The notes under the pieces were generated by a model, which was not told the origin of the DNA, searched no databases, and was given only the letters and a program-made list of their open reading frames with translations. 64,000 bases of DNA from Tetramitus jugosus (taxonomy: Eukaryota; Heterolobosea; Eutetramitea; Acrasida; Vahlkampfiidae): positions 548,712-612,711 of the forward strand of contig OW569352.1 of NCBI GenBank assembly GCA_937625935.1, given 5' to 3'. A program made the position numbers and the translations under genes. Below are positions 32,101 to 41,594 of the stretch, piece after piece; position 1 is the first letter of the stretch, and the number at the start of each line of letters is the position of its first letter.

Positions 32101-32161
32101 CAGTGGTGCTTCATTCGATTTCGATTCCCTACTCAATAGGCACTTGTCAGACGATGAATAA
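29122..32161 (+). CDS. SCYL2: SCY1-like pseudokinase, SCYL2 type, 2 exons, 968 aa
   Basis: Exon 1 is 29122-29517 and exon 2 is 29651-32161, joined across a 133-base phase-0 intron (gtatgt...gatag), which gives LLDVE then LKYGMCQVMEVLAFCHQN. The kinase domain (about 1-290) has lost catalysis: the catalytic loop reads HANLNPQN in place of HRDxxxxN, and the DFG position reads SGF. A HEAT-like helical region follows (about 290-560). The C-terminus is disordered with Pro, Gln and Glu-rich tracts. SCYL2 (CVAK104) works in clathrin-coated vesicle traffic between the trans-Golgi and endosomes. The tail carries three FDxLLN-like motifs, described as a finding. The Lys of the VAIK motif is also not evident. 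Confidence 0.9.
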
Positions 32162-32344
32162 AGTAAATGTACAAAGCGAATTATTTCTCTTGTGGAGAAG
32201 AAAAAAAAACTTCCCGAAATTCTCAGCACTTCGCACTTCCAAAAAACAAAATCAAACGACAACAATCAATCAATCAGACTATGTTGATATGCGCATGACC
32301 AACAACGTAGAGATCACATCAACAACAATCAACAATAACAAAAT

Positions 32345-33307
32345 ATGAGCAACAAGCATAACAATAACAATACTGATGGCTATGAGAATGATGACAACAA
32401 TGATGATGATGATGAACGGACATATGATGTCGATATGCTCGTTGCTAGACGATTCAATCACGAGAGTATGAGACACGAGTGGAAAGTTCGATGGGCACCT
32501 CCGTTCAAAAAAGCAGATGACACGTGGGAACCCATCGAATGTCTCAACTATGATTTGATTACTGATTTTGATCAGAGAATGAAGGATCAAAGAGAGAGAT
32601 ATCGAAAGATTCGATCCAGAAAAAAAAGAGAAAAATTGGAGATGATACGTATTGGATTGGAGATGAATGATCGATCGGTTCAACAATCATCATCATTATC
32701 GTCATCATCGCAACAACAACAACCATCAAAGACAACAACAACAAGTAGTGTTGTTGGACAAAAGAGAAGAGTGAATACTGTTGATGTGGATGATGAAGAA
32801 GATGAGAATGTAGATAGAAGAGTACCGCACAAGAGATCTAAACGAATCGATGAAGAAGACGAAGAAGATGAAGAACCAATAACAATAACAACGACGAAAA
32901 ACAATAACAGTGATAATACAGGGGCGCAAGGATATGATCAAAGAGATCGATTAGTATCGTCGCCTGCTGTTGTAGTCAAGATTGAACGTGCATCTGTAGT
33001 GGAGAGTGATTCAGATGATGTCACAGAATCAGTTCACAGTAGAAATCGGAGAAGAAGCAATGAAAAACAAGAACAAGAATCACAACAACCATCTCGGAGA
33101 TTGTCCAATAGTTCACTCGATGGTGATAGAGAAATTTTGTACATTGATCTCGCTGGTGATGACACTGATGAGGAAGACAACAATCAGTTTTATCATGGTA
33201 GTTCACAACTGACGCAACATCAACAATCAGTGAAGCAGGAAGATGATGAAGAGGAAGATGATGAACAATACTATGCGAACAATCAAGATTTTGATTTAAA
33301 TATCTGA
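32345..33307 (+). CDS. Chromodomain protein with SUMO-linked motifs, 320 aa
   Basis: Residues about 27-80 form a chromodomain: TYDVDMLVARRFNHESM, HEWKVRWAPPFKKADDTWEP and NYDLITDF, matching the aromatic cage and WEP signature of HP1/Polycomb-type readers. A basic, helical stretch follows (RMKDQRERYRKIRSRKKR), then a low-complexity Ser/Gln, Asp/Glu and Asn-rich region. VKIE and VKQE fit the SUMO acceptor consensus, and EILYIDLAGDD near residue 265 looks like a SUMO-interacting motif. There is no chromoshadow domain. A role in reading methylated histones is inferred from the domain, and the SUMO features from short motifs. It shares the neighbourhood of the Myb-VEFS gene only loosely. Confidence 0.85.
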   Translation: MSNKHNNNNTDGYENDDNNDDDDERTYDVDMLVARRFNHESMRHEWKVRWAPPFKKADDTWEPIECLNYDLITDFDQRMKDQRERYRKIRSRKKREKLEMIRIGLEMNDRSVQQSSSLSSSSQQQQPSKTTTTSSVVGQKRRVNTVDVDDEEDENVDRRVPHKRSKRIDEEDEEDEEPITITTTKNNNSDNTGAQGYDQRDRLVSSPAVVVKIERASVVESDSDDVTESVHSRNRRRSNEKQEQESQQPSRRLSNSSLDGDREILYIDLAGDDTDEEDNNQFYHGSSQLTQHQQSVKQEDDEEEDDEQYYANNQDFDLNI

Positions 33308-33625
33308 GTGAGCCTTCGAGCGAGCAGGAGGAATAGCAAATCCAAAGGTGTTTTACCAAAATCTTGACTTTTTTGGGTCGACATTTGAGCAAATGGATGA
33401 TGTGTTGATCAGCAAATGATGTGTTGAGTGCACATTTCACAAGGAATGCAAATGCAGTGAGTGTACCTGTTGTTGAGACACGTGTTGTGTTAAACAGGGA
33501 AGACCAGTAGCGACATTCGAATAATGGATATGGAAGAGACATCGCAGAATCATTACACACATTAGTAACATTACTAAAACAAAATCTTATTCATGATGAT
33601 TCTTTATTTCATTAAATGAAATTTG
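33308..33625. other. Convergent intergenic region (chromodomain / HPRT)
   Basis: Both flanking genes end here. A minus-strand open frame from 33560 continues across the chromodomain gene, but its composition follows the antisense of low-complexity sequence and it lacks support. No gene is called. Confidence 0.4.
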
Positions 33626-34234
33626 TTACTTGGTGAAGCTGTCGATCACCTCTTGTTTCAACTCTGCAATATAAGGCAAATTTCGGTGACGCGATGCCAA
33701 ATCGAGTCCATAACCCACAACAAACTTGTCACCAATATCAAAGCCAACAAACTCTACAACACTCTCCACCTTTCTCTTGTGCTTTGGAGCAGTCAACAGA
33801 ACACAAGTCTTGAGCGATGCAGGTCTCCTCGTGGCCAGCAATCTCTCCAAGAATTGAACAGTCCAACCAGAGTCAATAATGTCCTCCAATATGAGAACAT
33901 GTCTGTCATGGATACTGTGCTTGGTGTCCATCAGAATCTTGACCTCACCACTCGACTTTGTCGAATCAGAGTAACTGCTGAGAGCAATGAAATCAATGGT
34001 GCAAGGAACAGACAATTGACGACTCAAGTCAGCTGCAAACATGTAAGAACCAGCGAGAACAGGAACGAGGACAATGGCTTCCCCTTGCTTCAGAACAGTG
34101 CGATAATGGTTGGAGATGTCATCGGCCAATTGAGCGACTCGCTGAGCAATGTCGGAGGATGTGTAGAGAACGTTGGAGCATTCATCTGGCAGAGATGGTT
34201 CACCTGTGAGTGGAAACTTTGAATCGTCAGTCAT
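33626..34234 (-). CDS. HPRT: Hypoxanthine(-guanine) phosphoribosyltransferase, 202 aa
   Basis: The type I phosphoribosyltransferase fold is clear: the PRPP-binding motif VLILEDIIDSGWT near residue 105-117, the VPVLAGSYMFAADLSRQL loop, the flexible-loop LSSYSDSTKSSGEVK, and the purine-binding end FDIGDKFVVGYGLDL. The enzyme salvages hypoxanthine and guanine with PRPP, forming IMP and GMP. Length is typical of eukaryotic HPRT (about 180-220 aa). Phe/Val positions of the purine-binding loop match HPRT better than xanthine PRT, but specificity for each base is not certain. The ATG at 34234 gives MTDDSKFPLTGEPSLPDECS. No targeting peptide or peroxisomal SKL tail is visible, so it is likely cytosolic. 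Confidence 0.93.
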   Translation of the reverse strand: MTDDSKFPLTGEPSLPDECSNVLYTSSDIAQRVAQLADDISNHYRTVLKQGEAIVLVPVLAGSYMFAADLSRQLSVPCTIDFIALSSYSDSTKSSGEVKILMDTKHSIHDRHVLILEDIIDSGWTVQFLERLLATRRPASLKTCVLLTAPKHKRKVESVVEFVGFDIGDKFVVGYGLDLASRHRNLPYIAELKQEVIDSFTK

Positions 34235-34480
34235 TTTATGGTTGTTGTTGTGTGAAAGATGTTCGTTGTTGTTTGGTTGTGTGCCTCTTTTCGGCTTCGA
34301 GATTACACTTTTGTTTCGCGAGCAGGTGGCTGTGACGCAATGCTTCGCCCCGGAGATTTAAAATCAGCCCAGTGCTTTGAATTCGTTCGGAAAAGTTGGC
34401 GGAGAAATAATTCTTATGTTCAAACAATATGCAGGAGTTAGAAGTGATCATTTACATGTGATTCAACAAGCCAAAGCGCC

Positions 34481-34525
34481 ATTGCGCAAGAAATGAATTT
34501 CTTCGTCGGCGAATAGGACTCTTTC
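34481..34525. repeat. Direct repeat copy A (45 bp)
   Basis: The block begins attgcgcaag and ends aataggactcttt. A near-identical copy lies at 35058, 577 bases downstream, lacking four bases (tgaa). Both carry the core ttcttcgtcggcgaa. In antisense both encode RVLFADEEI. Confidence 0.8.
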
Positions 34526-34742
34526 GAATGGAAAACCTATTCGTTTGGTTTTGTGCTTCGAGCGAGAGCAGTTGCTGCAAGCAAAAGTATTTTTACTGTC
34601 GATCGACGAAGTCAATTAGAAGATTATCTCGGATCTAAACCTTGAAGAAATAATCTGGAGTTATTGTTAGGCAAATCAGCTTATTACAATACAGTCTATT
34701 CCACTACAGCATATTCTTAGTTGTGTTCCTCTGAGGAAAAAT

Positions 34743-34904
34743 ATGCTATTTAACAAACAGAAGCAGAATGAACATCAAAGTAATGAATCCACAGTACAAA
34801 GCATGGTCTCAGGTTACTTTTGGAAATGGTTATTCCAAGTAAAGTGCTCATACTGGTTGGTATACAAAGGATCAGATGAAACAGTTGTTGAAAAGATAAA
34901 CTGA
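34743..34904 (+). CDS. Possible small ORF, 53 aa, unknown
   Basis: ATG at 34743, following A-rich sequence, opens a 53-codon frame (MLFNKQKQNEHQSNESTVQS...). The second half (VSGYFWKWLFQVKCSYWLVY) is Trp/Tyr-rich and unlike translated noise. It could be a real small gene, the end of an exon, or decayed sequence. No family recognised. Confidence 0.3.
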   Translation: MLFNKQKQNEHQSNESTVQSMVSGYFWKWLFQVKCSYWLVYKGSDETVVEKIN

Positions 34905-34918
34905 GAAGAAAACTTAGA

Positions 34919-35122
34919 TTATCCATAAATCTTTACTTTCTTTCCAATAACAGGTGTTTCAATCATTGTAGCACTTCTGTTCACAGTAACACTCAAACAT
35001 AAAACAAATGAACTAAATAACATGTAAAAGATCATTAGTTGGACATTTTTCCAATACATTGCGCAAGAAATTTCTTCGTCGGCGAATAGGACTCTTTTAG
35101 TTTCCATTCTATTTATCCGCAT
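34919..35122 (-). CDS. Possible small single-TM protein, 67 aa
   Basis: The frame is open from a GTG at 35164, but the first ATG is 35122 (MRINRMETKRVLFADEEIS). A single hydrophobic span follows (QLMIFYMLFSSFVLCLSVTV), then a polar tail. The segment RVLFADEEI is also encoded, antisense, in the repeat copy at 34481. It is tail to tail with the 53-aa ORF. It may be a small membrane protein or a gene remnant. Confidence 0.35.
   Translation of the reverse strand: MRINRMETKRVLFADEEISCAMYWKNVQLMIFYMLFSSFVLCLSVTVNRSATMIETPVIGKKVKIYG
35058..35098. repeat. Direct repeat copy B (41 bp)
   Basis: Second copy of the block at 34481, identical except for a missing tgaa. It lies inside the 67-aa minus-strand ORF and codes there for RVLFADEEI. 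Confidence 0.8.
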
Positions 35123-35307
35123 CACTTGAAAATCGGTTTGGTACCCAAAAACAAAAAAAAACACACAAGAAGCTCACTTGCCGTCACCACAATTCTGACT
35201 TTCCTCTCGGGGTACACACAAACACCACCACCGCCACCACCACCACCACACCACGAAACAATAATAAGACAATACGCACTCATAATAATAATAATTGAAA
35301 CCCCTGC

Positions 35308-36874
35308 ATGTTTATTACCGAATTTTTATCAAACAACTACCTGTATATAATTGCAGCCATACCCATCTGCCTCGCCACACTTGCATACTACAATCAAAAT
35401 CTGTTACTGTACTGTAACTACCTGCCAAAGAATTCGCAGGGCACATACACCTATCTACCATCACGATACAATTTGCCATTTGAGGATGTGTACCTAACTA
35501 CGAGAGACAATGTAAGGTATGTGTCAGTGATATATGACGATCTTCTTCTATTGTTGTTTATTGTGTGTTGTGTTGTGAAAATTTGTAGTTTGTGTCTGTT
35601 TCTCTCAAAAACAAAATTGTAGATTTCATCATCAGACGAAAAAGCTCACACTTTTTATCAACCATTTTTCCATTTCAATTTTTCAAATGTACACACGCAC
35701 ACGTTCACAGAATACATGCATGGTTCATTCGATATCGACATGCCAAGGGATATGACTTGATGGAGGCTTATGTGAACACTCCAACAATCATTTATTTTCA
35801 TGGAAATGCAGGAAACATTTCTCATCGCTTACACACTGTAAAAGATCTATACAAACATGTCAAGTGCAATATTTTATTGGTTAGCTATCGTGGTTATGGT
35901 CAGAGTGAGGGCAGTCCATCAGAACACGGATTGATTTGTGATGCTGAAGCTGCACTCAACTTTATCTATGAGAGAAAAGATATTAATCATGATAAGGTGT
36001 TTGTGTTTGGTAGATCACTGGGTGGTGCAGTGGCATTGAGATTGGCGACACTACATTCTAACAAGGTATGAATCCACATGGAGATTATTTTTTTGTTGTT
36101 TTGAGCTTGTGTGTCATGTGAATACTCACACACGTGTGAAACTTTGTTTTTTTGTGTGTGTGTGTCATTAATTGATTGATTGTATTGATTGAACAAATGA
36201 TTTAGATTAAGGGCGTTATTGTTGAAAATACGTTTACAAGTGTGCCTGATATGATTGATGTCGTGTTGCCCTATCTCAAATATTTCAAGTTTTTGAGCAG
36301 AAACAAGTGGAGAAACATTGATCGCATCAAGGAATTGAAATCCAATTTCCCCATCATGTTCGTGTCCGGTATGCAAGATGAGCTCGTTCCACCACACATG
36401 ATGCAAACACTGATTGACAATTGTTCATCAAACGATAAGACTGTTGTTCGGTTCGAAGATGGAACTCACAATAACACTTGGATGTGCCTTGGTTACTATC
36501 GAGCCATTGCCAAGTTTATTTATCGAGAGAATGTTCGACCATCGAGACCTAGATCACGCTCCAGAAGAGATTCACTCACCATTTTACCACCGTCATCATC
36601 ATTGTCATCATCACCACTGTCCTCACCTGTGCGCAGAGACAGAAGCTCCAGTGATCCATTTGCTCGTCTTGTCAATAGCAACAACAAGAGCAACAATGGC
36701 TCTCCAGTGCTCGTTGATGACATGAATACCAAGGAAGAAGAAATGAGCATGTTGCAACAGCGACGCAACAGAGTTACTGCCAGGTCTCCAATCTCTCCAG
36801 CTGCCAAGAACCCAGTGCCTAGATTCTCTGACAATATGGACCTTATCATGACAACAAAGGACGTTGACGAATAA
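35308..36874 (+). CDS. Alpha/beta hydrolase, ABHD13/Bem46-like, 3 exons, 410 aa
   Basis: Exons are 35308-35516, 35711-36065 and 36206-36874. Introns of 194 and 140 bases have gtatgt donors (gtatga in the second) and tcacag/tttag acceptors; phases are 2 and 0, and splicing joins TTRDNVR to IHAWFI and HSNK to IKGVIVENTF. A signal anchor (residues about 8-28) precedes the hydrolase fold. Key motifs are TIIYFHGNAGN (oxyanion loop), SYRGYGQSEG, the nucleophile elbow GRSLGG, the acid-loop region FVSGMQDELVPP and a His in EDGTHNN. ABHD13/Bem46 proteins are membrane-anchored serine hydrolases of unsettled substrate. A disordered Ser/Arg/Pro-rich C-terminus of about 120 residues is extra. Confidence 0.9.
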
Positions 36875-37148
36875 GGAGACATGACAACAAGGTGAGTGTG
36901 CATCTTTTCATGCACATTTCTCAATGATTGAAAAAACACCATCCCTCTCCTCCTGGGATTCGCTGATTGGATTCTCGTGTGGTGGATATCCCCCTACTTG
37001 CTTTTCTGAACCCAAGGACTATCGGTGAAAATTGAACACGAATTTCAAGTTACTCCGAAGTCTCAACAACAAACATCCACACAACAACAACAAACAAAAA
37101 CAACAGTTTCAGTTCTGCTTTGTTTTATTGCAACAACTAGTAAACAAC

Positions 37149-37763
37149 ATGGCCATCTCCAACAAATGGAAGCATAAACTATCCAATTGCTGCAAACATA
37201 CCAGCTACTTCTCATTGTTCATGATTTTCTCATTCCTCACCATTGCTCTCATCAGTGTCACTACATTTTTCCTCATTGTGTTGGACAATAGTTTGGGCAA
37301 TGAACCGCGAGTGTCTGCCGATGGATACCAGAACAATGAATTCTATCGAATTATGAGAAAGGCGAGTTGCACTGTGCAAGACCCGTGCAAAAAGGACAGC
37401 AAGGACAATTGTGTTGCATCGCTACAGTTCACTGGTTATAGCGGTGTGCAGATAGTGGACACTTATCGATCATTCTCAAGCAAATCACCTTTTGCAGCCT
37501 ACACAAAGAATGACAAGGTTGATTGCTACGTTGATCCATATAATGAGAAGCTGGCAAACTATGAACCGATTACCAATGCTGACCCCAGATTCCTCACCAT
37601 TACTCTGGGACTCATTGGTGGAAGTGTAGGATTGATTCTCATCACACTCGCCTTGTCATTAGCCGTCACATGCGCCTGTGCAAGAAGAAAGAGCAAGTTC
37701 ACAGATGATGACTTGGATCGATTGATGGCACACGTGAACCAGGATGACATGGGACCACTGTAA
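37149..37763 (+). CDS. Two-transmembrane protein of unknown function, 204 aa
   Basis: The frame is open from a TTG at 37032, but ATG 37149 (MAISNKWKHKLSNCC) is the first start. A first membrane span (SLFMIFSFLTIALISVTTFFLIVL) follows a basic N-terminus, then an ectodomain of about 110 residues with four cysteines (CTVQDPCKKDSKDNC and C later), then a second span (LGLIGGSVGLILITLALSLAV) with a CAC motif and basic residues at its inner edge. The layout, with N and C termini in the cytosol and a disulfide-bonded loop, recalls small surface or PM proteins. No family can be named. Confidence 0.75.
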   Translation: MAISNKWKHKLSNCCKHTSYFSLFMIFSFLTIALISVTTFFLIVLDNSLGNEPRVSADGYQNNEFYRIMRKASCTVQDPCKKDSKDNCVASLQFTGYSGVQIVDTYRSFSSKSPFAAYTKNDKVDCYVDPYNEKLANYEPITNADPRFLTITLGLIGGSVGLILITLALSLAVTCACARRKSKFTDDDLDRLMAHVNQDDMGPL

Positions 37764-37816
37764 GATAAACTTCACGCCAATTAAAATAGTAATTGCAATA
37801 GAATGTTGTTTTGATT

Positions 37817-39841
37817 TTATGCCGAGTCGAATATGCCCATGTCTTTCTCGCAGATGATATCTCGAATGCCCTGCTCAGATTTTAGAGCCAATTGAACCAA
37901 AAGATCAATCTTGTGTTTGTTGCTTCTGATTTGTGCCTGAAGATCCGAAGACCGAGATGCAGTCAACACTTTGAACAACTCTTCAATCTCCAAAGCCATT
38001 GATTCCAAGTGCGAGTCGAGCTGATCGAGCACGTTATGGAATAGCCCTCGGTATATTTCCAGATTCTTCTTTTTTCTTTCTGCTTCGCGTTTTACTTGTC
38101 GCTCTATCCGAACAATCATTCTTCGTTGATGTTTCACATTCTTCTTGAGAGCTTTTGTCTCCTTGTTTACAGTAAGTTGATTGGCTAGGGTGAATTGGAG
38201 AATTTTGGCTCTCAGATTATTGAGTTGGTAGTGTTCCAGGTCAAACTCGTAAAACGCAAACACACAACAATTGATCAGATATTGTCTCAGTGAAATAAGT
38301 GTAGAGAACAGCTTAGTGATCCATCCATTCAGCTCTGAGTCATCAACCAAGTATTGTAGTCGTCTTGAATGAATCGCATTCTCTCTTTCCTCATCGATCC
38401 AATCTCGATGTTTTGAATACCGGTTGACGTACGCAAAATATATGCCAATCTTTTCCATCTCTTGTTCAAGGTGCAACACTCCCTGTTTCAATTTGTGTTC
38501 TTCACTAATGAACTTTAGCCTATCTCTGGCGCAGGATACATTTGTGTGACCAGAGAGAGGTCCCATACACTCCCAACAAAACTGATATCGACATGCGTAG
38601 CAATTCATATGAGCACAACCACTAATCTTGTCAATAGAAATCTTACATTTGGGGCACTTTCTTGCTTGAATTGTTAGATAGAACAGGGTTGCTCTATCTT
38701 CATGCAGCCTGTACTCCCAATTTTCAATCATTTCGCATGTGGCAGGCTCATGTGGTGTTCTACCACAATTAAAACACATTATCTTACCGCACTCACATGA
38801 TACATGAATCAAGTGATTTGTTGTTGTTGGGTCGTTAAGTTTTATGGCATGACCGCAGAACGGAACTGATGGACACCAGCGTAAATGAGTACTATCACTC
38901 ACGTATCCATCTGACCTCTTCTTCCTGTATCGCTTTAATAGCACTCTGTTGGATAGCGCAGAGTTTGCCGGCATATCTGCTGCCCCTCTTTTCAAAACAT
39001 AATAGATAAAGGACTGATTGAGTACGGATGCACACTTGGGATCAATACAAGGGATAAAAGAATCTGTTATACTGTCGTCGATCCTTGACTCTAGATATGA
39101 ATACCAGCAATGAGCACAGTACTGATGTTTGCATGATCCACTCTGTATTAGCTGCTTATCATCATCAAAGCAAACCATACATGTATCGCTTTCTGTTGTT
39201 TGAATCAATAGGCTCGTGTCCTTGTTTCGAAATTTGGACAGTGCATCACGTGGAACACCTGCCTTCTCCAATACATAACCTTCTCCACGATCCACAAACT
39301 CTGTAATTAGTTTCTCATTGTTCCACTGATATGCCTTCATCATATTATACACGATATCATAGAGTATATTTTTCCTGTAAAATGAATCTTGCTCATCCGT
39401 ATTGTTCAACTCCTCAGCAGACAATTGTAGTGTCTCCAGAATTTGATTCAATTGAGTCACCTGTTCTCTTAGCACTTGTTTCTCAGTCAAAACAATGTAG
39501 CTATCACGAGCAATATCATCGAGAGTGGATCCTCCTGTCAAATTCATCAATTCTCCAACACTTGTAGATAAGTCAATGAGATCAGAGGCATCTGACGCAT
39601 CCAATAGAATCTCTTCTTGTTCCTCAAAACCAGAACAATCTTCAATCTCTAGCTCGACTGCTTCTCCTTCCTCAGTTTCCTCATCATAATCATAGTCATA
39701 TTCATCACCAACATCACTCTCATAATCTTCGACTCCTTCTGCTTCTTCGTCATTGTCTCCCTCCTCGCCATATGATTCACCATCGTACTCAAGTTCATCA
39801 TTATACTCGTCATCAAGTTGGACTGCTTCCTCGTGCTCCAT
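37817..39841 (-). CDS. RBR-type E3 ubiquitin ligase, Ariadne-like, 674 aa
   Basis: After an acidic N-terminus (residues 1-85, Glu/Asp/Tyr runs) and a UBA-like helix region comes RING1 (CMVCFDDDKQL, CKHQYCAHCW, CIDPKC), IBR (CPSVPFCGHAI, CECGKIMCFNCGRTPHEP) and RING2 (CPKCKISIDKISGCAHMNC, YQFCWECMG). The catalytic Cys is the one in GCAHMNC. A C-terminal Ariadne-like helical domain with coiled coil follows (EHYQLNNLRAKIL, ERQVKREAERKKK). RBR ligases pass ubiquitin through a thioester on RING2, and Ariadne types are helped by neddylated cullins. Acidic N-terminus, UBA-like, RBR and Ariadne order match ARIH1/2. Substrates unknown. The gene has no introns. ATG at 39841. Confidence 0.93.
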   Translation of the reverse strand: MEHEEAVQLDDEYNDELEYDGESYGEEGDNDEEAEGVEDYESDVGDEYDYDYDEETEEGEAVELEIEDCSGFEEQEEILLDASDASDLIDLSTSVGELMNLTGGSTLDDIARDSYIVLTEKQVLREQVTQLNQILETLQLSAEELNNTDEQDSFYRKNILYDIVYNMMKAYQWNNEKLITEFVDRGEGYVLEKAGVPRDALSKFRNKDTSLLIQTTESDTCMVCFDDDKQLIQSGSCKHQYCAHCWYSYLESRIDDSITDSFIPCIDPKCASVLNQSFIYYVLKRGAADMPANSALSNRVLLKRYRKKRSDGYVSDSTHLRWCPSVPFCGHAIKLNDPTTTNHLIHVSCECGKIMCFNCGRTPHEPATCEMIENWEYRLHEDRATLFYLTIQARKCPKCKISIDKISGCAHMNCYACRYQFCWECMGPLSGHTNVSCARDRLKFISEEHKLKQGVLHLEQEMEKIGIYFAYVNRYSKHRDWIDEERENAIHSRRLQYLVDDSELNGWITKLFSTLISLRQYLINCCVFAFYEFDLEHYQLNNLRAKILQFTLANQLTVNKETKALKKNVKHQRRMIVRIERQVKREAERKKKNLEIYRGLFHNVLDQLDSHLESMALEIEELFKVLTASRSSDLQAQIRSNKHKIDLLVQLALKSEQGIRDIICEKDMGIFDSA

Positions 39842-39977
39842 ATCGTTGTGTTTGTTGTGATAGTCAGAACTGAGCCTGGATGAGTGTTTTTTGGTGTGTT
39901 TGTTACTTTGCCTGCTGGAACTTCCGATTGGAAGTTGAAAGATGCAAAAAAGCTGAGCGGTTCTCTACGGATCGTGT

Positions 39978-41594
39978 TTATTTGTTTCCTCGCTTTTTTC
40001 CCTTCTTGGGATTCTTTGTGGATGAGACATCATTGTGTTGTTGATTGGTCTGCTTCTTCTTTTTTGCCACCTTGCTACGTGCAGACTTCCGAGAGTTTGT
40101 CATTTCGTCACTGTCGCTCTCATATTTCAGCTCTGATATGCTGGATTGTGGTTTATCACTGACCTCCTCCCTTTCTATTTCGTCATCGTCAATGTCTTCG
40201 TTGCTGCTTTCCTTCACTGCTCTGTGTTTGTCCTTATTGTCACTTGTCGGCTCACCCATGAACACAATACTATACAAATCGCTACTCTCAAGAGATGAAC
40301 GAGCCCAAAAAGACTGCAATTCACCCATTAACCAAGCTTCAATATCTACGTCGGTCTCTTTGGGCAACTTTGATGTCAAATCTGCTAGAAAAATATGCAA
40401 GTGTTTGGAAAGAGCATTCAGGAATCTCAATGTCTTTTTGTTAGACCTGAACTCAGTAATCATCAATTTCTTCTCACTCTCCCAGAGCGAGCAGTACTGA
40501 TCTAGAATTTCGTTTTGATGTGCGTGCATCATGCCTGTTTCTTTGCATAGTTCTACAAACGGAGTAACGGCTTTAGATGATATCCGTATGAAGCGGTTAT
40601 ATGCATCTTGGCACTCCTGATGCACGTCTTTGTATGCTGGGAAGTAACTCAAAAACTCATCACCTTCATGAAATCGGACAACCTGCAACATTCTTCGCTT
40701 GTCAGTAATTTCAACAACCTTATCTGATCTCGTTGACATGTGAGATAGTGCAACGTATTGAGGTGATTTGACCTTTACACGATTGAAATTGGAGTCACAC
40801 ACGACATATCCTTCGCACTGTATAGGATTCAATGTTTTTGATGCACTCACAACTTCATCAATGTTCTTCATTGAAAAATAAGTGACACATTCCCATCCGT
40901 GATCCTGAGCGACCTGATCAGGATACTCCTCCTCTAGTGTCGTCATCTTGCGCACACCATGAAGAATGATACGCTCCGGTTGTTCATCGCTCGGTCTCAC
41001 AAGTATAATGTGTCTCTGTGTCACCATCTCAAACATGTAACACTTGCTGGTATCTTTTGGTAGTTGATACTTGAGCTTCTTGTGCCAAATGTCCCAAAAC
41101 AAATCAGAAAACTTCATTTTAGCAGAGTCAAGAAACCCATCGGCACTTGCTGCACCGGAACTGGACACCCACCATTGACCGTCATAGTAATAGAGCGTAC
41201 AGAGACTTCCATCCAATTTTTCATACACTCTGACTGGTTGATTCCAGTTTAGCTTTGCCGCAAATTTTTCATTGTAATTGAAAAACTTTTTGTAGGGATA
41301 AGCAACGACTGAATACTCATCATTATTCTTTCCTCCATTCTTACTAGTATTATTACTACTACCACTGTCGTTGTTATTCATTTCTAGAATAATGCCTCTG
41401 CATTCCTGGACAATCTGTGAGGACCATGGCGATTTGATTTGATCATACTTGAGAGAGAAGACAGACGAAGGATAGTAGCTGTGCTTCTTCATTTTCAAAC
41501 TATATCGATCGCACATTTTCTTGACAGTGTTTCCTCTTTGAGAGAGGAATTGAATCGTGTGCAACTGTTGGTGATGCGATTGTTGGTTACTCAT
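39978..41594 (-). CDS. T4 Rnl1-like RNA ligase (nucleotidyltransferase), 538 aa
   Basis: The frame starts at a GTG at 41597, but the ATG at 41594 (MSNQQSHHQQL) is the likely start. Ligase motif I reads YEKLDGSL, with the adenylated lysine at residue 126; motif Ia-like GKNND, motif IIIa MFEMVTQRHIIL, motif IV EGYVVCD and motif V RVKVKSP follow in order. KxDGSL and the EGxVV/KxKSP pair mark the T4 Rnl1-like family, which joins a 3'-OH and 5'-phosphate in RNA after ATP-dependent adenylation. A Naegleria RNA ligase of a different family (Rnl5) has been characterised, so this would be a second type. An Asn/Ser-rich insert and a Lys/Ser/Asp-rich C-terminus of about 110 residues are extra. RNA repair or tRNA intron splicing is possible. 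Confidence 0.85.
   Translation of the reverse strand: MSNQQSHHQQLHTIQFLSQRGNTVKKMCDRYSLKMKKHSYYPSSVFSLKYDQIKSPWSSQIVQECRGIILEMNNNDSGSSNNTSKNGGKNNDEYSVVAYPYKKFFNYNEKFAAKLNWNQPVRVYEKLDGSLCTLYYYDGQWWVSSSGAASADGFLDSAKMKFSDLFWDIWHKKLKYQLPKDTSKCYMFEMVTQRHIILVRPSDEQPERIILHGVRKMTTLEEEYPDQVAQDHGWECVTYFSMKNIDEVVSASKTLNPIQCEGYVVCDSNFNRVKVKSPQYVALSHMSTRSDKVVEITDKRRMLQVVRFHEGDEFLSYFPAYKDVHQECQDAYNRFIRISSKAVTPFVELCKETGMMHAHQNEILDQYCSLWESEKKLMITEFRSNKKTLRFLNALSKHLHIFLADLTSKLPKETDVDIEAWLMGELQSFWARSSLESSDLYSIVFMGEPTSDNKDKHRAVKESSNEDIDDDEIEREEVSDKPQSSISELKYESDSDEMTNSRKSARSKVAKKKKQTNQQHNDVSSTKNPKKGKKRGNK

Larger units (their letters stand above)
34235..35307. other. Gap with two small ORFs and a duplicated 45-bp block
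   Basis: This 1.07-kb stretch separates HPRT from the hydrolase. It has two short candidate ORFs and a duplicated block, listed separately. The rest is AT-rich with no recognised gene. Confidence 0.45.

Noticed and set aside
33021-33560. Minus-strand open frame of 179 codons across the chromodomain gene
   Set aside because: Its second half is the antisense of low-complexity repeats and it has no family or good start context.
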